A stretch of DNA of 64,000 bases from Clostridia bacterium (GTDB lineage Bacteria > Bacillota > Clostridia > TANB77 > CAG-508): NCBI GenBank assembly GCA_017517685.1, contig JAFWYK010000007.1, forward strand, positions 1 through 64,000. The letters are read 5' to 3'. The notes under the pieces were generated by a model, which was given only the letters and a program-made list of their open reading frames with translations, ran no database searches and was not told the origin of the DNA. The stretch's first letter is position 1, and each line of letters opens with the position of its first letter. A program made the position numbers and the translations under genes. Below are positions 41,567-50,254 of this stretch, piece by piece.

Positions 41567-41795
41567 GTCTTTTGGCGAAATTTTCCTTATTTCCGTAGGA
41601 AAAAATGCATTTTTTTGATAAAAAAACTATATTAATAAGAAAAAAGTTTTAAAATTAAAAAAATAAAAGTAGAAAATGTCTTGTTTTTTATAACAAAATA
41701 TATGTAAAAAGTTTATAAAAAAATACTAAATTAGAATAAAAAAATTACTAGTTAATACACTTAAAATAAAATGATAGTTATAGGTGTTAATAGTA

Positions 41796-43364
41796 ATGAA
41801 ATTTAATATGTCGATATTTTTAAAAAGTATATGTTCATTAATATTTTCTCAGATGTTAATAAAAATATTTGGACTTGTTTATACACTTTATATAACAAAT
41901 AAAACAGGCTTTGGAGATAAAGGAAATGCTATATATATGGGTGGTTATCAAATATATAGTTTAATGCTTACAGTATCATCTATTGGAATACCAAATGCGA
42001 TAGCAAAACTTGTAGCGGAAAAAGAAGTTTTAAGAGATTATAAAGGTGAGAAAAAAGTTGTATATATATCTAGTATTTTGTTTGGAATTATAGCTTTTTT
42101 GGGATCTTTGGTCTTATATTTTAATTCAACAATAGTTGCAGATTACTTGCTTGAGATTCCAGAGGCGGAAGAGTCGATAAAAATGCTTTCTCCAGCTATA
42201 TTTTTTGTATCAATGGGTGCTGTACTTAGAGGATATTTTAATGGAAAAAATGAGTTTAAAATAGGAGCAAAAACTCAAGTATTAGAACAAATTTTAAAGA
42301 CATTTTTTACAATTATATTTGTTGAATATATTAGTATAAAAACAAGTTATGATACGAAAGCTATGGCAACTGCAGCGTCTTTTGGAACTACAATTTCTAC
42401 TATTATAAGTTTCCTTTATATAGCAAAAATGTATTATAAAGAAGAAAACATAAAAGTTAAACTATTTTATGAAGGCCCTAGTGAGTCTTCACGTTATATA
42501 CTAAGAAAAATAATACTATTTTCTTTTCCAATTACTATAGGAGCAATACTAGCATCACTTTCTAAAAATATTGATTCTATTACTATAGTAAGAATATTAA
42601 AGGATTTAATAGGAAAAGAGATGGCATTAGAAAAGTATGGTATATTATCTTCTAAAATAGATATACTAATTGCGTTACCACTTTCAATTAATAGTTCAGT
42701 ATCTCAAGCGTTAATCCCAGCTATATCAGAAAGAAAAGTTATAAATGATATAGAAGGAGTAGAAGCAAAAATTATAGAGGCTATTGATTTAACTTTTTTA
42801 ATAACAATACCATGTGCATTTGGCATGATGTTTTATTCAAAAGAGATTTTTTATATACTATTTCCAAATGCTAAAGTAGGATATGAATTATTAATGATTG
42901 CAAGTATTAGTATAGTGTTTTCTAGTTTAGTTCAAGTAATTGGTAGTGTTTTGCAATCTTTGGATAAAATCTTTTTTCCATTAATTGTTTCTATTATAGG
43001 AATTATAATAAAATTTATTTGCAATATATTTTTAATAAGAATAGAAGGTATATATGAAAAAGGAGCTGTAATAGGAAATGTATTGATGGCAATTTCTTCT
43101 TATATAATAATTAGTAATTTTTTAAAAAGGAATATAAAATTAAAAACTAAAATAATGAAAATATCTTACGGATATTTAATAATTTCTATTATAATGATAA
43201 TTTTGTCAAAATTTCTTTATAGTATTCTGAATAAAAATTTTATAAATTTAAGAGCAAATATTTTAATTTCAATTGTATTTTCAGTGATTTTTTATGGTTT
43301 TTGTATATTTTTTATAAAAAAAATTAAAAAAACTTTTAAAAAAAGCGAAACGGCAAAGCGTTGA
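41796..43364 (+). CDS. spoVB: SpoVB-like polysaccharide/lipid flippase (MOP family)
   Basis: 522 aa from the ATG at 41796 (AGGTG upstream; a GTG at 41784 is the alternative). About fourteen helices, with an amphipathic FSQMLIKIFGLVYTLYITNKTG opening and PNAIAKLVAEKE, typical of the MurJ/SpoVB branch of the MOP exporters. SpoVB supports cortex peptidoglycan synthesis during sporulation; vegetative paralogues act like MurJ, so the symbol is a best guess. Monocistronic. Confidence 0.8.
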   Translation: MKFNMSIFLKSICSLIFSQMLIKIFGLVYTLYITNKTGFGDKGNAIYMGGYQIYSLMLTVSSIGIPNAIAKLVAEKEVLRDYKGEKKVVYISSILFGIIAFLGSLVLYFNSTIVADYLLEIPEAEESIKMLSPAIFFVSMGAVLRGYFNGKNEFKIGAKTQVLEQILKTFFTIIFVEYISIKTSYDTKAMATAASFGTTISTIISFLYIAKMYYKEENIKVKLFYEGPSESSRYILRKIILFSFPITIGAILASLSKNIDSITIVRILKDLIGKEMALEKYGILSSKIDILIALPLSINSSVSQALIPAISERKVINDIEGVEAKIIEAIDLTFLITIPCAFGMMFYSKEIFYILFPNAKVGYELLMIASISIVFSSLVQVIGSVLQSLDKIFFPLIVSIIGIIIKFICNIFLIRIEGIYEKGAVIGNVLMAISSYIIISNFLKRNIKLKTKIMKISYGYLIISIIMIILSKFLYSILNKNFINLRANILISIVFSVIFYGFCIFFIKKIKKTFKKSETAKR

Positions 43365-43477
43365 AAATACTGGCTTTTAAGATTGTCAAAATCGCAAAGC
43401 ATTGAAAAATAAATATTTTTTTAAAAAAAGTTTTAAAAAAAGAAGGATTTTAGCTAATTTTGGCGAATAAGATTATT

Positions 43478-43517
43478 GTAGAACAAAATAATAGATATTC
43501 TACATAATATTTATAAT
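43478..43517 (+). promoter_or_regulatory. hup upstream region with inverted repeat
   Basis: TATAAT (43512-43517) lies 22 nt ahead of the hup start with no good -35. Just upstream is the inverted repeat GTAGAA (43478-43483) / TTCTAC (43498-43503). Confidence 0.4.
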
Positions 43518-43538
43518 CTATTAGGAGGTAGTTTAGAA

Positions 43539-43817
43539 ATGAACAAAGCTGAATTAATCGCAGCAATAGCTGCAAAAACAGGAGAAACAAAAAAATCTGC
43601 AGAAGAATCTGTAAACGCATTCGTTAGCGTAGTAACAGATGCTTTAACAAAAGGTGAAAAAGTTCAATTAGTTGGATTTGGATCTTTTGAAGTAAGAAAA
43701 AGAGCAGCTAGAAAAGGAAGAAACCCACAAACTAAAGAAGAAATCAAAATACCTGCATCAAAAGCTCCAGTATTTAAAGCTGGAAAAGCATTAAAAGATT
43801 TAGTAAATAAAAAATAA
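43539..43817 (+). CDS. hup: HU family DNA-binding protein
   Basis: Nucleoid protein that bends and compacts DNA as a dimer. 92 aa, standard length: [22 protein letters not shown] opening, [24 protein letters not shown] (the DNA-contacting arm) and [12 protein letters not shown] at the end. TAGGAGG precedes the ATG. G+C and codon use are a little higher than average, as in highly expressed genes. Confidence 0.97.
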   Translation: MNKAELIAAIAAKTGETKKSAEESVNAFVSVVTDALTKGEKVQLVGFGSFEVRKRAARKGRNPQTKEEIKIPASKAPVFKAGKALKDLVNKK

Positions 43818-43850
43818 GAATTAATATAAAGTTTATATGAATTCATAGAA

Positions 43851-43879
43851 AAGATACGATTAACTTCGTGTCTTTTTTT
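43851..43879 (+). terminator. hup terminator
   Basis: AAGATACGA (43851-43859) / TCGTGTCTT (43866-43874), then T run. Confidence 0.75.
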
Positions 43880-44005
43880 ATTTCTTAAAATATTTTTGAA
43901 ACAAAAATGACATATAATAATGAAATAAAAAGCTTGCATATGAAATTTATTAAGAATATAATATATTTGTCAAATATTACAAATGATAAATGGGAGGTAT
44001 TGCAG

Positions 44006-44446
44006 GTGGAACAATTCGAAGTAATTTTTTTAGATGACGATAGAATAACAGTTCTAGAGCAACAAATTGTTGAACAAGGTAAAGCTGTAAAATTTAAAGG
44101 AAAAACTCCAGCTAAAGAGCCAGTTAATGGTGTAAGTTATACTTTTGCCGGATGGGTTGGAGAAGAGAAAATGGAATCTGTTCAAGAAAAACTTGTATTA
44201 GTTGCAAAATATACAGCAGAAACTGTAGCTGCGACAAAAGATGAAAATGCAATGCTTCAAGCATCTTTAGAAAACGCTGAAAAGACAAATTTAAATGCAA
44301 CAATTGAAGCTGGTCAAAAAGTTAATGAACAACAAAAAGCATTAGAAAAAGATTCAAGAACAGCAGAAGAAATAGTAAACGAAGTTCTTGAAAATGGCAA
44401 AGCTGAGATTGGAAATGAAGTAAACAAAGATAACGTTGAAAGATAA
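44006..44446 (+). CDS. InlB B-repeat-like protein without export signal
   Basis: 146 aa from the GTG at 44006, picked because GGAGG lies 8 nt upstream; an ATG at 43907 would add an unlikely 33-aa lead. Residues 1-72 (FEVIFLDDDRITVLEQQIVEQ ... YTFAGWVGEEK ... LVLVAKYTAE) match the beta-grasp Listeria-Bacteroides B repeat normally found in surface proteins. The rest is helical and charged. No signal peptide, membrane helix or sortase motif is present, so a cytoplasmic role is likely. Confidence 0.65.
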   Translation: MEQFEVIFLDDDRITVLEQQIVEQGKAVKFKGKTPAKEPVNGVSYTFAGWVGEEKMESVQEKLVLVAKYTAETVAATKDENAMLQASLENAEKTNLNATIEAGQKVNEQQKALEKDSRTAEEIVNEVLENGKAEIGNEVNKDNVER

Positions 44447-44478
44447 TTATAAATACAAATGATATTGGAGGATTACAA

Positions 44479-45081
44479 ATGGGAGTTGTAATTACAAAAG
44501 AAGATATACGTGCATATGCAGAAGTTAATTATATAATTAATCATATGAATGAAAAGTATAGAGAAAAAGTACCAGAGAAATTAAAAAATTTCTTTAATGA
44601 TTATAAAGATCCTACATGTGAGATTAAAATAAATCCATATGTACCATTACAAAATCAAGGACTTCAAAGATATACTTTAGAAATCATTGCGCTTTTACAT
44701 TTAAAATATTGGTGTGAAAACGAAGAAAGAAAACAAGAATTATATGATATCATGCTTCGAAACCAAGAAAAATTAGAAGAGCAAATGAGAGACAGATATA
44801 GTGTTGAAAAATTATTTGATAATGCATCAGCTACAGTTGTAACAGATGAATCAGATTTAGAAGAAAAAGAAGACTTTACAAAACCAAGAGTGGTTCAAAG
44901 ATATAGTCAATTTGCTGAAAATAATGATATTCAAGATTACACTGACCATGTAGAAAACACTCCAAGTTCTCCAAGTGAAAATTTACCACTTGAAAATAAA
45001 GAAAAGAAATCATTCTTCCAAAAAATAAAAGAAAAATTTGCTTCTATTTTTGGGAAAAAGAAAAACGCTGAACAAAAATAA
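44479..45081 (+). CDS. Unknown, paralogue A of a pair upstream of infC
   Basis: 200 aa. The N-terminal helical domain (RAYAEVNYIINHMNEKYREKVPEKL ... LLHLKYWCENEERKQELYDIM) is clearly related to the next gene. A flexible acidic linker follows, and the C-terminus is a basic amphipathic helix (FFQKIKEKFASIFGKKKN) that could bind membrane or nucleic acid. Start has TTGGAGG. Function not recognised. Confidence 0.7.
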   Translation: MGVVITKEDIRAYAEVNYIINHMNEKYREKVPEKLKNFFNDYKDPTCEIKINPYVPLQNQGLQRYTLEIIALLHLKYWCENEERKQELYDIMLRNQEKLEEQMRDRYSVEKLFDNASATVVTDESDLEEKEDFTKPRVVQRYSQFAENNDIQDYTDHVENTPSSPSENLPLENKEKKSFFQKIKEKFASIFGKKKNAEQK

Positions 45082-45093
45082 TAGAATTTAGAG

Positions 45094-45120
45094 GCTTCTC
45101 ACGTTTGTGAGAAGCTTTTT
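45094..45120 (+). terminator. Intrinsic terminator
   Basis: GCTTCTCAC (45094-45102) / GTGAGAAGC (45107-45115), then TTTTT. Confidence 0.8.
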
Positions 45121-45159
45121 AAAATTATAAAAGTATATTAAAGAAAGGAGAATGTCTTT

Positions 45160-45596
45160 TGAAAGATTATAGTAGAGCATATTCAGAAGTTTATCATGTT
45201 TTAGAGATATTAGGCGATACATTTAAAACTAAGCTTCCAGTAAAACTTTTAAAACTTATAGAATATAATAAATCAAATGAATTAGCCTTAGAAGAAATGA
45301 TAGATGAAGAAACTGGTCTTCTATCAATAAGTAGAGATGCTTTGATTATGCTTTCGTTTTTCAATTTAAAATATTGGGAAGAAGATGAATCTGAAAAAGA
45401 AAAACTTTCTAAAATATATGAAGAAAATAATACATCAAAAGTAATTTCAGAACAACCAAAGAAAATAGAAATAGAACCAGAAAAATATGAAGAGAAAAAA
45501 GAAAATAAATTTATGGTTGTAGTAGATGAAAATTCTATTACATATAAAATTAAAAAGTTTATTAGGAAAATAATAGGAAAGTGGCGAGATAAATGA
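45160..45596 (+). CDS. Unknown, paralogue B of a pair upstream of infC
   Basis: About 145 aa beginning at the TTG near 45159 after AAAGGAG. It repeats the layout of the preceding protein: SRAYSEVYHVLEILGDTFKTKLPVKLL, then FFNLKYWEEDESEKEKL, a charged linker and a basic C-terminal helix (IKKFIRKIIGKWRDK). The linker is shorter than in paralogue A. It overlaps the next gene's start by 4 nt. Function unknown. Confidence 0.68.
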
Positions 45597-45856
45597 GAAA
45601 ATATGAAGTTTATTATGATAATGTATATATAGGACTACTTGAGATAAATGATGAAGAAAAGTATAAATTTACTAAAGATGATAAAGGAATATTAGAAACT
45701 AAAGATAGAGCCTGTCATATAAAAGAAATTTTAAATGGTACTGAAGATTTTGTAGATCCAATACCTTTTTTCTTAAATAGAGTACGAAATGGAGAGAGAT
45801 TAGGTATAAAGGTAATTAATTATCAAACAGATAAATACGTATTAAAATTTGTATAA
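45593..45856 (+). CDS. Unknown small protein
   Basis: 87 aa, overlapping paralogue B by 4 nt (ATGA type), so translationally coupled. The sequence alternates strands and helices (KYEVYYDNVYIGLLEIN ... RNGERLGIKVINYQTDKYVLKFV) and is soluble. Tyr-rich N-terminus. It may work with paralogue B. No family recognised. Confidence 0.65.
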   Translation: MRKYEVYYDNVYIGLLEINDEEKYKFTKDDKGILETKDRACHIKEILNGTEDFVDPIPFFLNRVRNGERLGIKVINYQTDKYVLKFV

Positions 45857-45866
45857 AACACATATT

Positions 45867-45889
45867 AAAGCTGCACTGTGCAGCTTTTT
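45867..45889 (+). terminator. Intrinsic terminator
   Basis: AAAGCTGCA (45867-45875) / TGCAGCTTT (45879-45887), then TT. Confidence 0.75.
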
Positions 45890-45953
45890 GTTATATTTAT
45901 AAGGAAAAAAGATAGAAAAATTTTAAAAAAGTATAAAAAAACTGCTAAAATGC

Positions 45954-45982
45954 TTGACAAACGTGTTTAAAAGTAGTATTAT
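45954..45982 (+). promoter_or_regulatory. infC operon promoter
   Basis: TTGACA (45954-45959), 17-bp spacer, TATTAT (45977-45982). Confidence 0.75.
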
Positions 45983-45989
45983 AGTTATG

Positions 45990-46132
45990 TTTTAAGAAGA
46001 AGCATCCACTTCTCACCTTATCTTAATTGAGAGCATAAGGTTAAAATTCAATCTTATATTAATATAAATTAGTATAGTATATATGAATTAGTTTGTGGAT
46101 TTGACTTTTTAAAATAAGTCAAATTTTTTTTT
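45990..46132 (+). promoter_or_regulatory. infC-rpmI-rplT leader with attenuator
   Basis: A ~150-nt leader separates promoter and infC. It ends in a terminator-type hairpin, TTTGACTT (46100-46107) / AAGTCAAA (46116-46123) plus nine T, one base before the ribosome site. Upstream segments (AGAAGCATCCACTTCT, and ACCTTAT / ATAAGGT) can pair in competing ways. Firmicute infC operons are known to be controlled by an L20-binding leader that terminates transcription; this region has that architecture. Confidence 0.65.
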
Positions 46133-46146
46133 GGAGGTGTTTTACT

Positions 46147-46656
46147 ATAAAACAAGAATTGCCTATAAATGGACAAATTAAAGAAAAAGAAGTTCAAGTT
46201 ATTGGAGCTGAAGGTGAGAAAATTGGAGTATTACCTATTGAAAAAGCTTTAGAACTTGCAGAGGAGAAAAACTTAGACTTAGTTTTAGTTGCTCCTAACG
46301 CAAAACCTGTAGTTTGCAAACTAATGAACTATGGAAAATACAAATTTGAACAAGCTAAAAAAGAAAAAGAGTCTAGAAAAAATCAAAAAACTGTTGAATT
46401 AAAAGAAATTAGAGTTACACCAAATATCGGTGAACATGATTTTGGATTTAAAAGTAAAAATGCTAGAGCTTTCTTAGAAGCTGGAAACAAAGTTAAATTT
46501 ACAGTAAGATTCAGAGGAAGAGAATTAAACAATGTTAAAGCAGGAGAAATTGTTTTAAATAAATTTGTTGAGGATCTTCAAGATGTAGCAACAGTTGAGA
46601 AAAAGCCATTCTTAGAAGGTAAAACAATGTTTGTAATTTTAACAAAAAAAATATAA
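46147..46656 (+). CDS. infC: Translation initiation factor IF-3, probable AUA start
   Basis: Binds 30S subunits, blocks premature 50S joining and rejects non-canonical start codons. Core: LPINGQIKEKEVQVIG, KPVVCKLMNYGKYKFEQAKKEK and the C-terminal domain VKFTVRFRGRELNNVKAGE. GGAGG (46133-46137) is 9 nt from an ATA at 46147 but 21 nt from the first TTG (46159), and no ATG/GTG lies in range. IF-3 genes are known to use rare starts such as AUU for autoregulation, so AUA is my choice. About 169 aa from there. Confidence 0.9.
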   Translation: MKQELPINGQIKEKEVQVIGAEGEKIGVLPIEKALELAEEKNLDLVLVAPNAKPVVCKLMNYGKYKFEQAKKEKESRKNQKTVELKEIRVTPNIGEHDFGFKSKNARAFLEAGNKVKFTVRFRGRELNNVKAGEIVLNKFVEDLQDVATVEKKPFLEGKTMFVILTKKI

Positions 46657-46680
46657 TAAAACGTGAAGGGAGTATTTAAA

Positions 46681-46884
46681 ATGCCAAAATTAAAAACAAA
46701 TAAAGCTGCAAAGAAAAGATATTCTTACACAGCTACAGGAAATGTAAAAAGAACAAAAGCTAATAGAAGACATCGTTTAGCTACAAAAACAGCAAGACAA
46801 AGAAAAACAGGAAAAGTACAAAATGCTTACGCAGATAAAACAGTAGAAGCAGGAATTAAAAGATTATTACCATATGGTAACTAG
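46681..46884 (+). CDS. rpmI: Ribosomal protein L35
   Basis: Small basic large-subunit protein of 67 aa from the ATG at 46681: MPKLKTNKAAKKRYSYTATG opening and the usual HRLATKTARQRKTG middle. AAGGGAG lies 9 nt upstream, so in-frame codons before 46681 are not used. Middle gene of infC-rpmI-rplT. Confidence 0.96.
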   Translation: MPKLKTNKAAKKRYSYTATGNVKRTKANRRHRLATKTARQRKTGKVQNAYADKTVEAGIKRLLPYGN

Positions 46885-46917
46885 AATGAATTTGGAAAGA
46901 GAAGGAGTTGAAAATAA

Positions 46918-47268
46918 ATGGCAAGAGTAAAAACAGCAAGAACAACAAGAGCAAGACATAAAAAAGTATTAAAACAAGCAAAAGGATACTATGGAGCAAA
47001 AAGCTACAGATATAGAAATGCTAAACAAGCAGTTATGAAATCTGGAATGTATGCTTATGTTGGAAGAAAAGATAAAAAATCAGATTTTAGAAAATTATGG
47101 ATAGTTAGAATTAATGCAGCAGCTAGAATGAACGGATTAACATACAGCAAATTAATCGCTGGACTTAAAAAAGCTAATGTAACAATTAATAGAAAAATGT
47201 TAGCTGAAATCGCAGTTTCTGATGCTAAAGCATTTGCTGAATTAGCTGAAATCGCTAAAAAAGCTTAA
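46918..47268 (+). CDS. rplT: Ribosomal protein L20
   Basis: 116 aa, the standard length. [20 protein letters not shown] and [20 protein letters not shown] are the conserved RNA-binding N-terminal extension; the C-terminal globular domain follows ([20 protein letters not shown]). Besides its role in 50S assembly, L20 represses this operon in studied Firmicutes by binding the infC leader. Confidence 0.97.
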   Translation: MARVKTARTTRARHKKVLKQAKGYYGAKSYRYRNAKQAVMKSGMYAYVGRKDKKSDFRKLWIVRINAAARMNGLTYSKLIAGLKKANVTINRKMLAEIAVSDAKAFAELAEIAKKA

Positions 47269-47293
47269 TTATAATTTGATATTTAAGATAGAA

Positions 47294-47323
47294 GAAGGAT
47301 ATGAATATTCATATTCTTTTTTT
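47294..47323 (+). terminator. rplT terminator
   Basis: GGATATGAAT / ATTCATATTC inverted repeat followed by seven T. Confidence 0.7.
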
Positions 47324-47350
47324 ATTTAATAGGAAAAATTGATTTAAAAA

Positions 47351-47381
47351 AATACTAGGTTTGATGCCTAGTATTTTTTTT
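47351..47381 (+). terminator. Second terminator after rplT
   Basis: AATACTAGG (47351-47359) / CCTAGTATT (47367-47375), then TTTTTT. The A-rich left side could serve the opposing gene too. Confidence 0.65.
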
Positions 47382-47455
47382 AATTTAATATTATTTACAT
47401 TTATCTAAATCTAATTTTTGGAATTTGATATTTTAAGGGTGATTCGATTATGTTA

Positions 47456-47791
47456 TTAATTATAATAATCTGGTCTATATTTTATGTTTGGAAAAAGCTC
47501 ATTTTTAACTTTATCTAAAACTTTGTCATAATCACTCCAAAGAGGACAAATTCGAATAGCTTTGAATTTTATATTTTTTTTAGTTGTTATATCAGTTATC
47601 CATGTGTGAAATGAATAAACTTTATAACCTAAGCCAAAATAAATTTTTGTTCCACCATCCATTGGTGCAATAATGTTGTTTAAGTTTGTACAAAAAATAG
47701 GTAGCATATTATTTTTTGCTCTAAAATAATCTGTTGAAAAAAATATTAACCATATAAAGATTAGGGCTAATATAATTTTTGTTTTTTTCAT
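47456..47791 (-). CDS. Exported or membrane-anchored small protein, unknown
   Basis: 111 aa with an N-terminal signal or anchor helix (KIILALIFIWLIFFSTDYF). The mature part contains GGTKIYFGLGYKVYSFHTW, a block I associate with short exported Firmicute proteins of unknown function. Start has GAGGTG. The 325-nt gap to its right holds only the next gene's promoter (TTGACA at about 48067) and no other convincing feature. Confidence 0.6.
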   Translation of the reverse strand: MKKTKIILALIFIWLIFFSTDYFRAKNNMLPIFCTNLNNIIAPMDGGTKIYFGLGYKVYSFHTWITDITTKKNIKFKAIRICPLWSDYDKVLDKVKNELFPNIKYRPDYYN

Positions 47792-48116
47792 AATTTCACC
47801 TCTAAAGTAATTATAATATATACAAAATATGATGACAATAAGATATAAGTAAATATATAATGTTTATAAAAGGAGGGTTTATTTTTTATTGTAATTGGGG
47901 TATAAAATGTGCAAAACTGGCATAAAATCAATGAAAAAATGATTTTTTTGTGTGAAAAACTTGTATTTTTGAAAAAAATGTGATAAAAAATAGGTAATTT
48001 AAGCTCTAAGTAGATGTTTATCAAGGAAATTGGACATCACTTAACTTTCACATAATAATCATTTTTTTGACAAAACATCTATGATACTATAAACCGTAGA
48101 GAGGGGAGTGGGTAGT

Positions 48117-48569
48117 ATGATGGAAATACCAGTAAAATTATTTGACAGGGATGTTGAAAAAATTAAAGTTGGCGCGGGCGCCTTTTGTTTCTTTCCAAAA
48201 GAAAATTTGGAAGAAGCACAAGTAGGATATCTTTATGAGAAAGACAAAACAGAATCAAAAAGATGGGTTGGAAAACAATTTGTAGTTATTGGTCAAAATT
48301 CAGTTAAAGCTGAACCAATAATTGCTAAGCTTGATGAGCCATCACTTCCAATTTATACTTTAATTAATAATGAAAGAGATTCTTTAGAAAAAGTATCACA
48401 TTCATTTGATGAGTATAAGAAAGTATTAAACAAAATTGAAAAGACGGATTTGTACAGAAGAGATGAAATTACAAATTTATTAGGAGAGCTTAAAGAAATA
48501 GTACCAAAAGACTCTATGTATTATTGGGAAAATGTTGTATTATCAGCTTATGATTATTATGCTGATTAA
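48117..48569 (+). CDS. SMI1/KNR4-like (SUKH-type) protein
   Basis: 150 aa from the ATG at 48117, after GAGGGGAG. FCFFPKENLEEAQVGYLYE, RWVGKQFVVIGQNSVKAEPIIAKL and the PIYTLI segment follow the strand order of SMI1/KNR4 domains, with the W...FVVIG and PxY landmarks. SUKH proteins often act as immunity proteins to toxins, but stand-alone copies also occur. No toxin gene is visible next to it, so its partner is unknown. Family call is by pattern only. Confidence 0.5.
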   Translation: MMEIPVKLFDRDVEKIKVGAGAFCFFPKENLEEAQVGYLYEKDKTESKRWVGKQFVVIGQNSVKAEPIIAKLDEPSLPIYTLINNERDSLEKVSHSFDEYKKVLNKIEKTDLYRRDEITNLLGELKEIVPKDSMYYWENVVLSAYDYYAD

Positions 48570-48609
48570 AAATTGATTTAGAAGTGAGACATATATAAAG
48601 AACGAAAAT

Positions 48610-48632
48610 GGCTATGATAATAGCCTTTTTTT
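48610..48632 (+). terminator. Intrinsic terminator
   Basis: GGCTAT (48610-48615) / ATAGCC (48620-48625) with seven T. Confidence 0.75.
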
Positions 48633-48718
48633 GTTGCCTAAAATGATATATAAATGAAATAGACTTTTACTTTTCTATTTGTTAGAATTATTGTATATAT
48701 AAAGATAATGGGGAAAGT

Positions 48719-49798
48719 ATGGGATTTTTTGATTATATTTTAAATAATTTAATAAGACCAAAAAGAAAGCTTCCAGAAGGTAAATTTTCAAACAAAAGAG
48801 TATCTGAAGATGAACCAAAAGTAAGTTATGAACAAGCTCTTAAGTTTAATCAAAGTTTAAGTTTAGGATATACTCCAAAACTTGATACGCTCGAATTTGC
48901 AATAGAACAATATATTGCAGGACTTTTGCAACAACACGAGCAAGGGGAATTTATCAGTTCATATAAAGCTTTAACTGCAATTTGTAGTTTAAATAATACT
49001 AAAGCAGGAAGAAATGCAAAAAATGAAGATGATGTTATAAAGAAAGTTGGAGCTATTAAAAATACTGTTATTATCAATCAGCCATCAGAAAGTGGTGGTA
49101 TTTGTTATAGACATGTTGCTCATGGAAATCTAACTGGTAAAGAAGAATATAGATTGTATTTGAGTTGTAAAAGAGAACATATAGCTGAACTTGCTTCAAA
49201 GTTTATAGATGAATTTGGTGATAGACCATATTATTTTAAATTTTGTGCTGATGAACACGCTGCAAAAATTAGAAGATCTGAACAATTTGTTTTTTATGTT
49301 GATGGCGAAGATGGTAAAATGAACGAGATTTTACAAGTTATTGAATCTACTAAAAGGAAAAATCCAAAGTTATTTGAGTCATCAAAAAGTTTAAATCCAT
49401 TTATGAAAACATTATCTGGTTATATAGGTTATGCTCCGGATATAGAGGGGGTTTATAAAAATTTAAGAGGTGAAAAAGTTCCTGTATCAAGAAGTTATAA
49501 TTCACTTCTAAGTGAAGCATTAGAAGATTCATTTTTTCATGCTATTACAGGAGTGGTAGAAAGAGATCAAAGTTTATTAGAAAAAGTAAAAGGAAAGAAA
49601 CTTTCAAGAGCTAAAGATTATGTTAAAACAGTGCTTGGGGATATTGTCCACGATAGACCTGATCTTATGATGAAATTAATATGTAATATGAAACAAAATT
49701 TAATTACATTATCTAGAATGAATTCGGAGCTTCAAATTAAAGGAATTGATTTATCAAAAACTAAAAAACAAGATAGAGATATTGATTATATTAAATAA
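48719..49798 (+). CDS. Unknown 359-aa protein, paralogue 1
   Basis: Clearly related to the gene at 50255 along its whole length. Shared blocks: MGFFDYILN/MGLWDFIKS start, LGYTPK...TLEFAIEQY, GGICYRHVAHG, YRLYLSCKREHIAELASKF, PYYFKF, RRSEQFVFYV, NPFMKTLSGYIGYAPD and SRSYNSLLSEALEDSFFHAI. The central RLYL-to-PYYFKF part loosely recalls the HopA1-type effector domain, but I would not name it on that. No membrane segment or signal. No strong ribosome site (GGGGAAAG). Confidence 0.75.
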   Translation: MGFFDYILNNLIRPKRKLPEGKFSNKRVSEDEPKVSYEQALKFNQSLSLGYTPKLDTLEFAIEQYIAGLLQQHEQGEFISSYKALTAICSLNNTKAGRNAKNEDDVIKKVGAIKNTVIINQPSESGGICYRHVAHGNLTGKEEYRLYLSCKREHIAELASKFIDEFGDRPYYFKFCADEHAAKIRRSEQFVFYVDGEDGKMNEILQVIESTKRKNPKLFESSKSLNPFMKTLSGYIGYAPDIEGVYKNLRGEKVPVSRSYNSLLSEALEDSFFHAITGVVERDQSLLEKVKGKKLSRAKDYVKTVLGDIVHDRPDLMMKLICNMKQNLITLSRMNSELQIKGIDLSKTKKQDRDIDYIK

Positions 49799-49838
49799 AA
49801 CCTTATAATATTTATAGTATTATGAGGTTTTTATTTTT
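49799..49838 (+). terminator. Intrinsic terminator
   Basis: CCTTATAATA / TATTATGAGG stem (49801-49827) followed by TTTTT. Confidence 0.65.
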
Positions 49839-49843
49839 GGTAT

Positions 49844-49877
49844 AAAATGAAACAGCTCTGGCCCAATGGCCAGAGCT
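49844..49877 (-). terminator. GC-rich terminator of the 48-aa gene
   Basis: AGCTCTGGCC (49854-49863) / GGCCAGAGCT (49868-49877) with CAAT loop; on the minus strand followed by GTTTCATTTT. Confidence 0.75.
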
Positions 49878-49918
49878 AAACTCTTATAAAATCTTAATAT
49901 AGAGTATGGAGTGTTGAT

Positions 49919-50065
49919 TTACGCTGCTACAGTTATTTGGGCGTTTTCCATTTTGTAAACTTCTTTTGCCATTGAACGATATTCGGGGTGTTCAGCAATG
50001 AAGTGTGTGAAATGGTCGGGACCAAATTTTTTGTAGTAACGATAAAGTGAATCAACAGTGTACAT
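49919..50065 (-). CDS. Small 48-aa protein, unknown
   Basis: Minus-strand ORF too short for ordinary callers but well framed: promoter (50117-50146), GAAAGGAG about 11 nt from the ATG at 50065, and a GC-rich terminator 40 nt beyond the stop. The peptide begins MYTVDSLYRYYKKFGPDHF and contains FIAEHPEYRSMAKEVYKMEN, helical and Tyr/His-rich. Base composition is more G+C-rich than the paralogue genes on either side. Function unknown. Confidence 0.6.
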   Translation of the reverse strand: MYTVDSLYRYYKKFGPDHFTHFIAEHPEYRSMAKEVYKMENAQITVAA

Positions 50066-50116
50066 GGGTATGCACGCTCCTTTCCTAATGTGAGTGGTTT
50101 ATAAGTTACTTTTGTT

Positions 50117-50146
50117 ATTATAGCACAGTTTGACATAAAAAGTAAA
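50117..50146 (-). promoter_or_regulatory. Promoter of the 48-aa gene
   Basis: Read on the minus strand: TTTACT (50146-50141), 18-bp spacer, TATAAT (50122-50117). Confidence 0.6.
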
Positions 50147-50254
50147 CAATTTCTGGAAAAATGTTGATTTTGAAAATGAAATATAATTGAAATAGACATA
50201 CTGATATTAATAGGGTAAAATGATAGTAATGATGAGAATTACAAAGGAGAAATT

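Noticed and set aside
43353..43409. Direct repeat GCAAAGCGTTGAAAA / GCAAAGCATTGAAAA
   Set aside because: Only two imperfect copies 41 nt apart, one overlapping the spoVB stop. No spacer-repeat pattern or promoter relation could be supported.
47788..48024. 78-codon minus-strand ORF
   Set aside because: No ribosome site, biased low-complexity composition and overlap with the promoter region of the adjacent gene.
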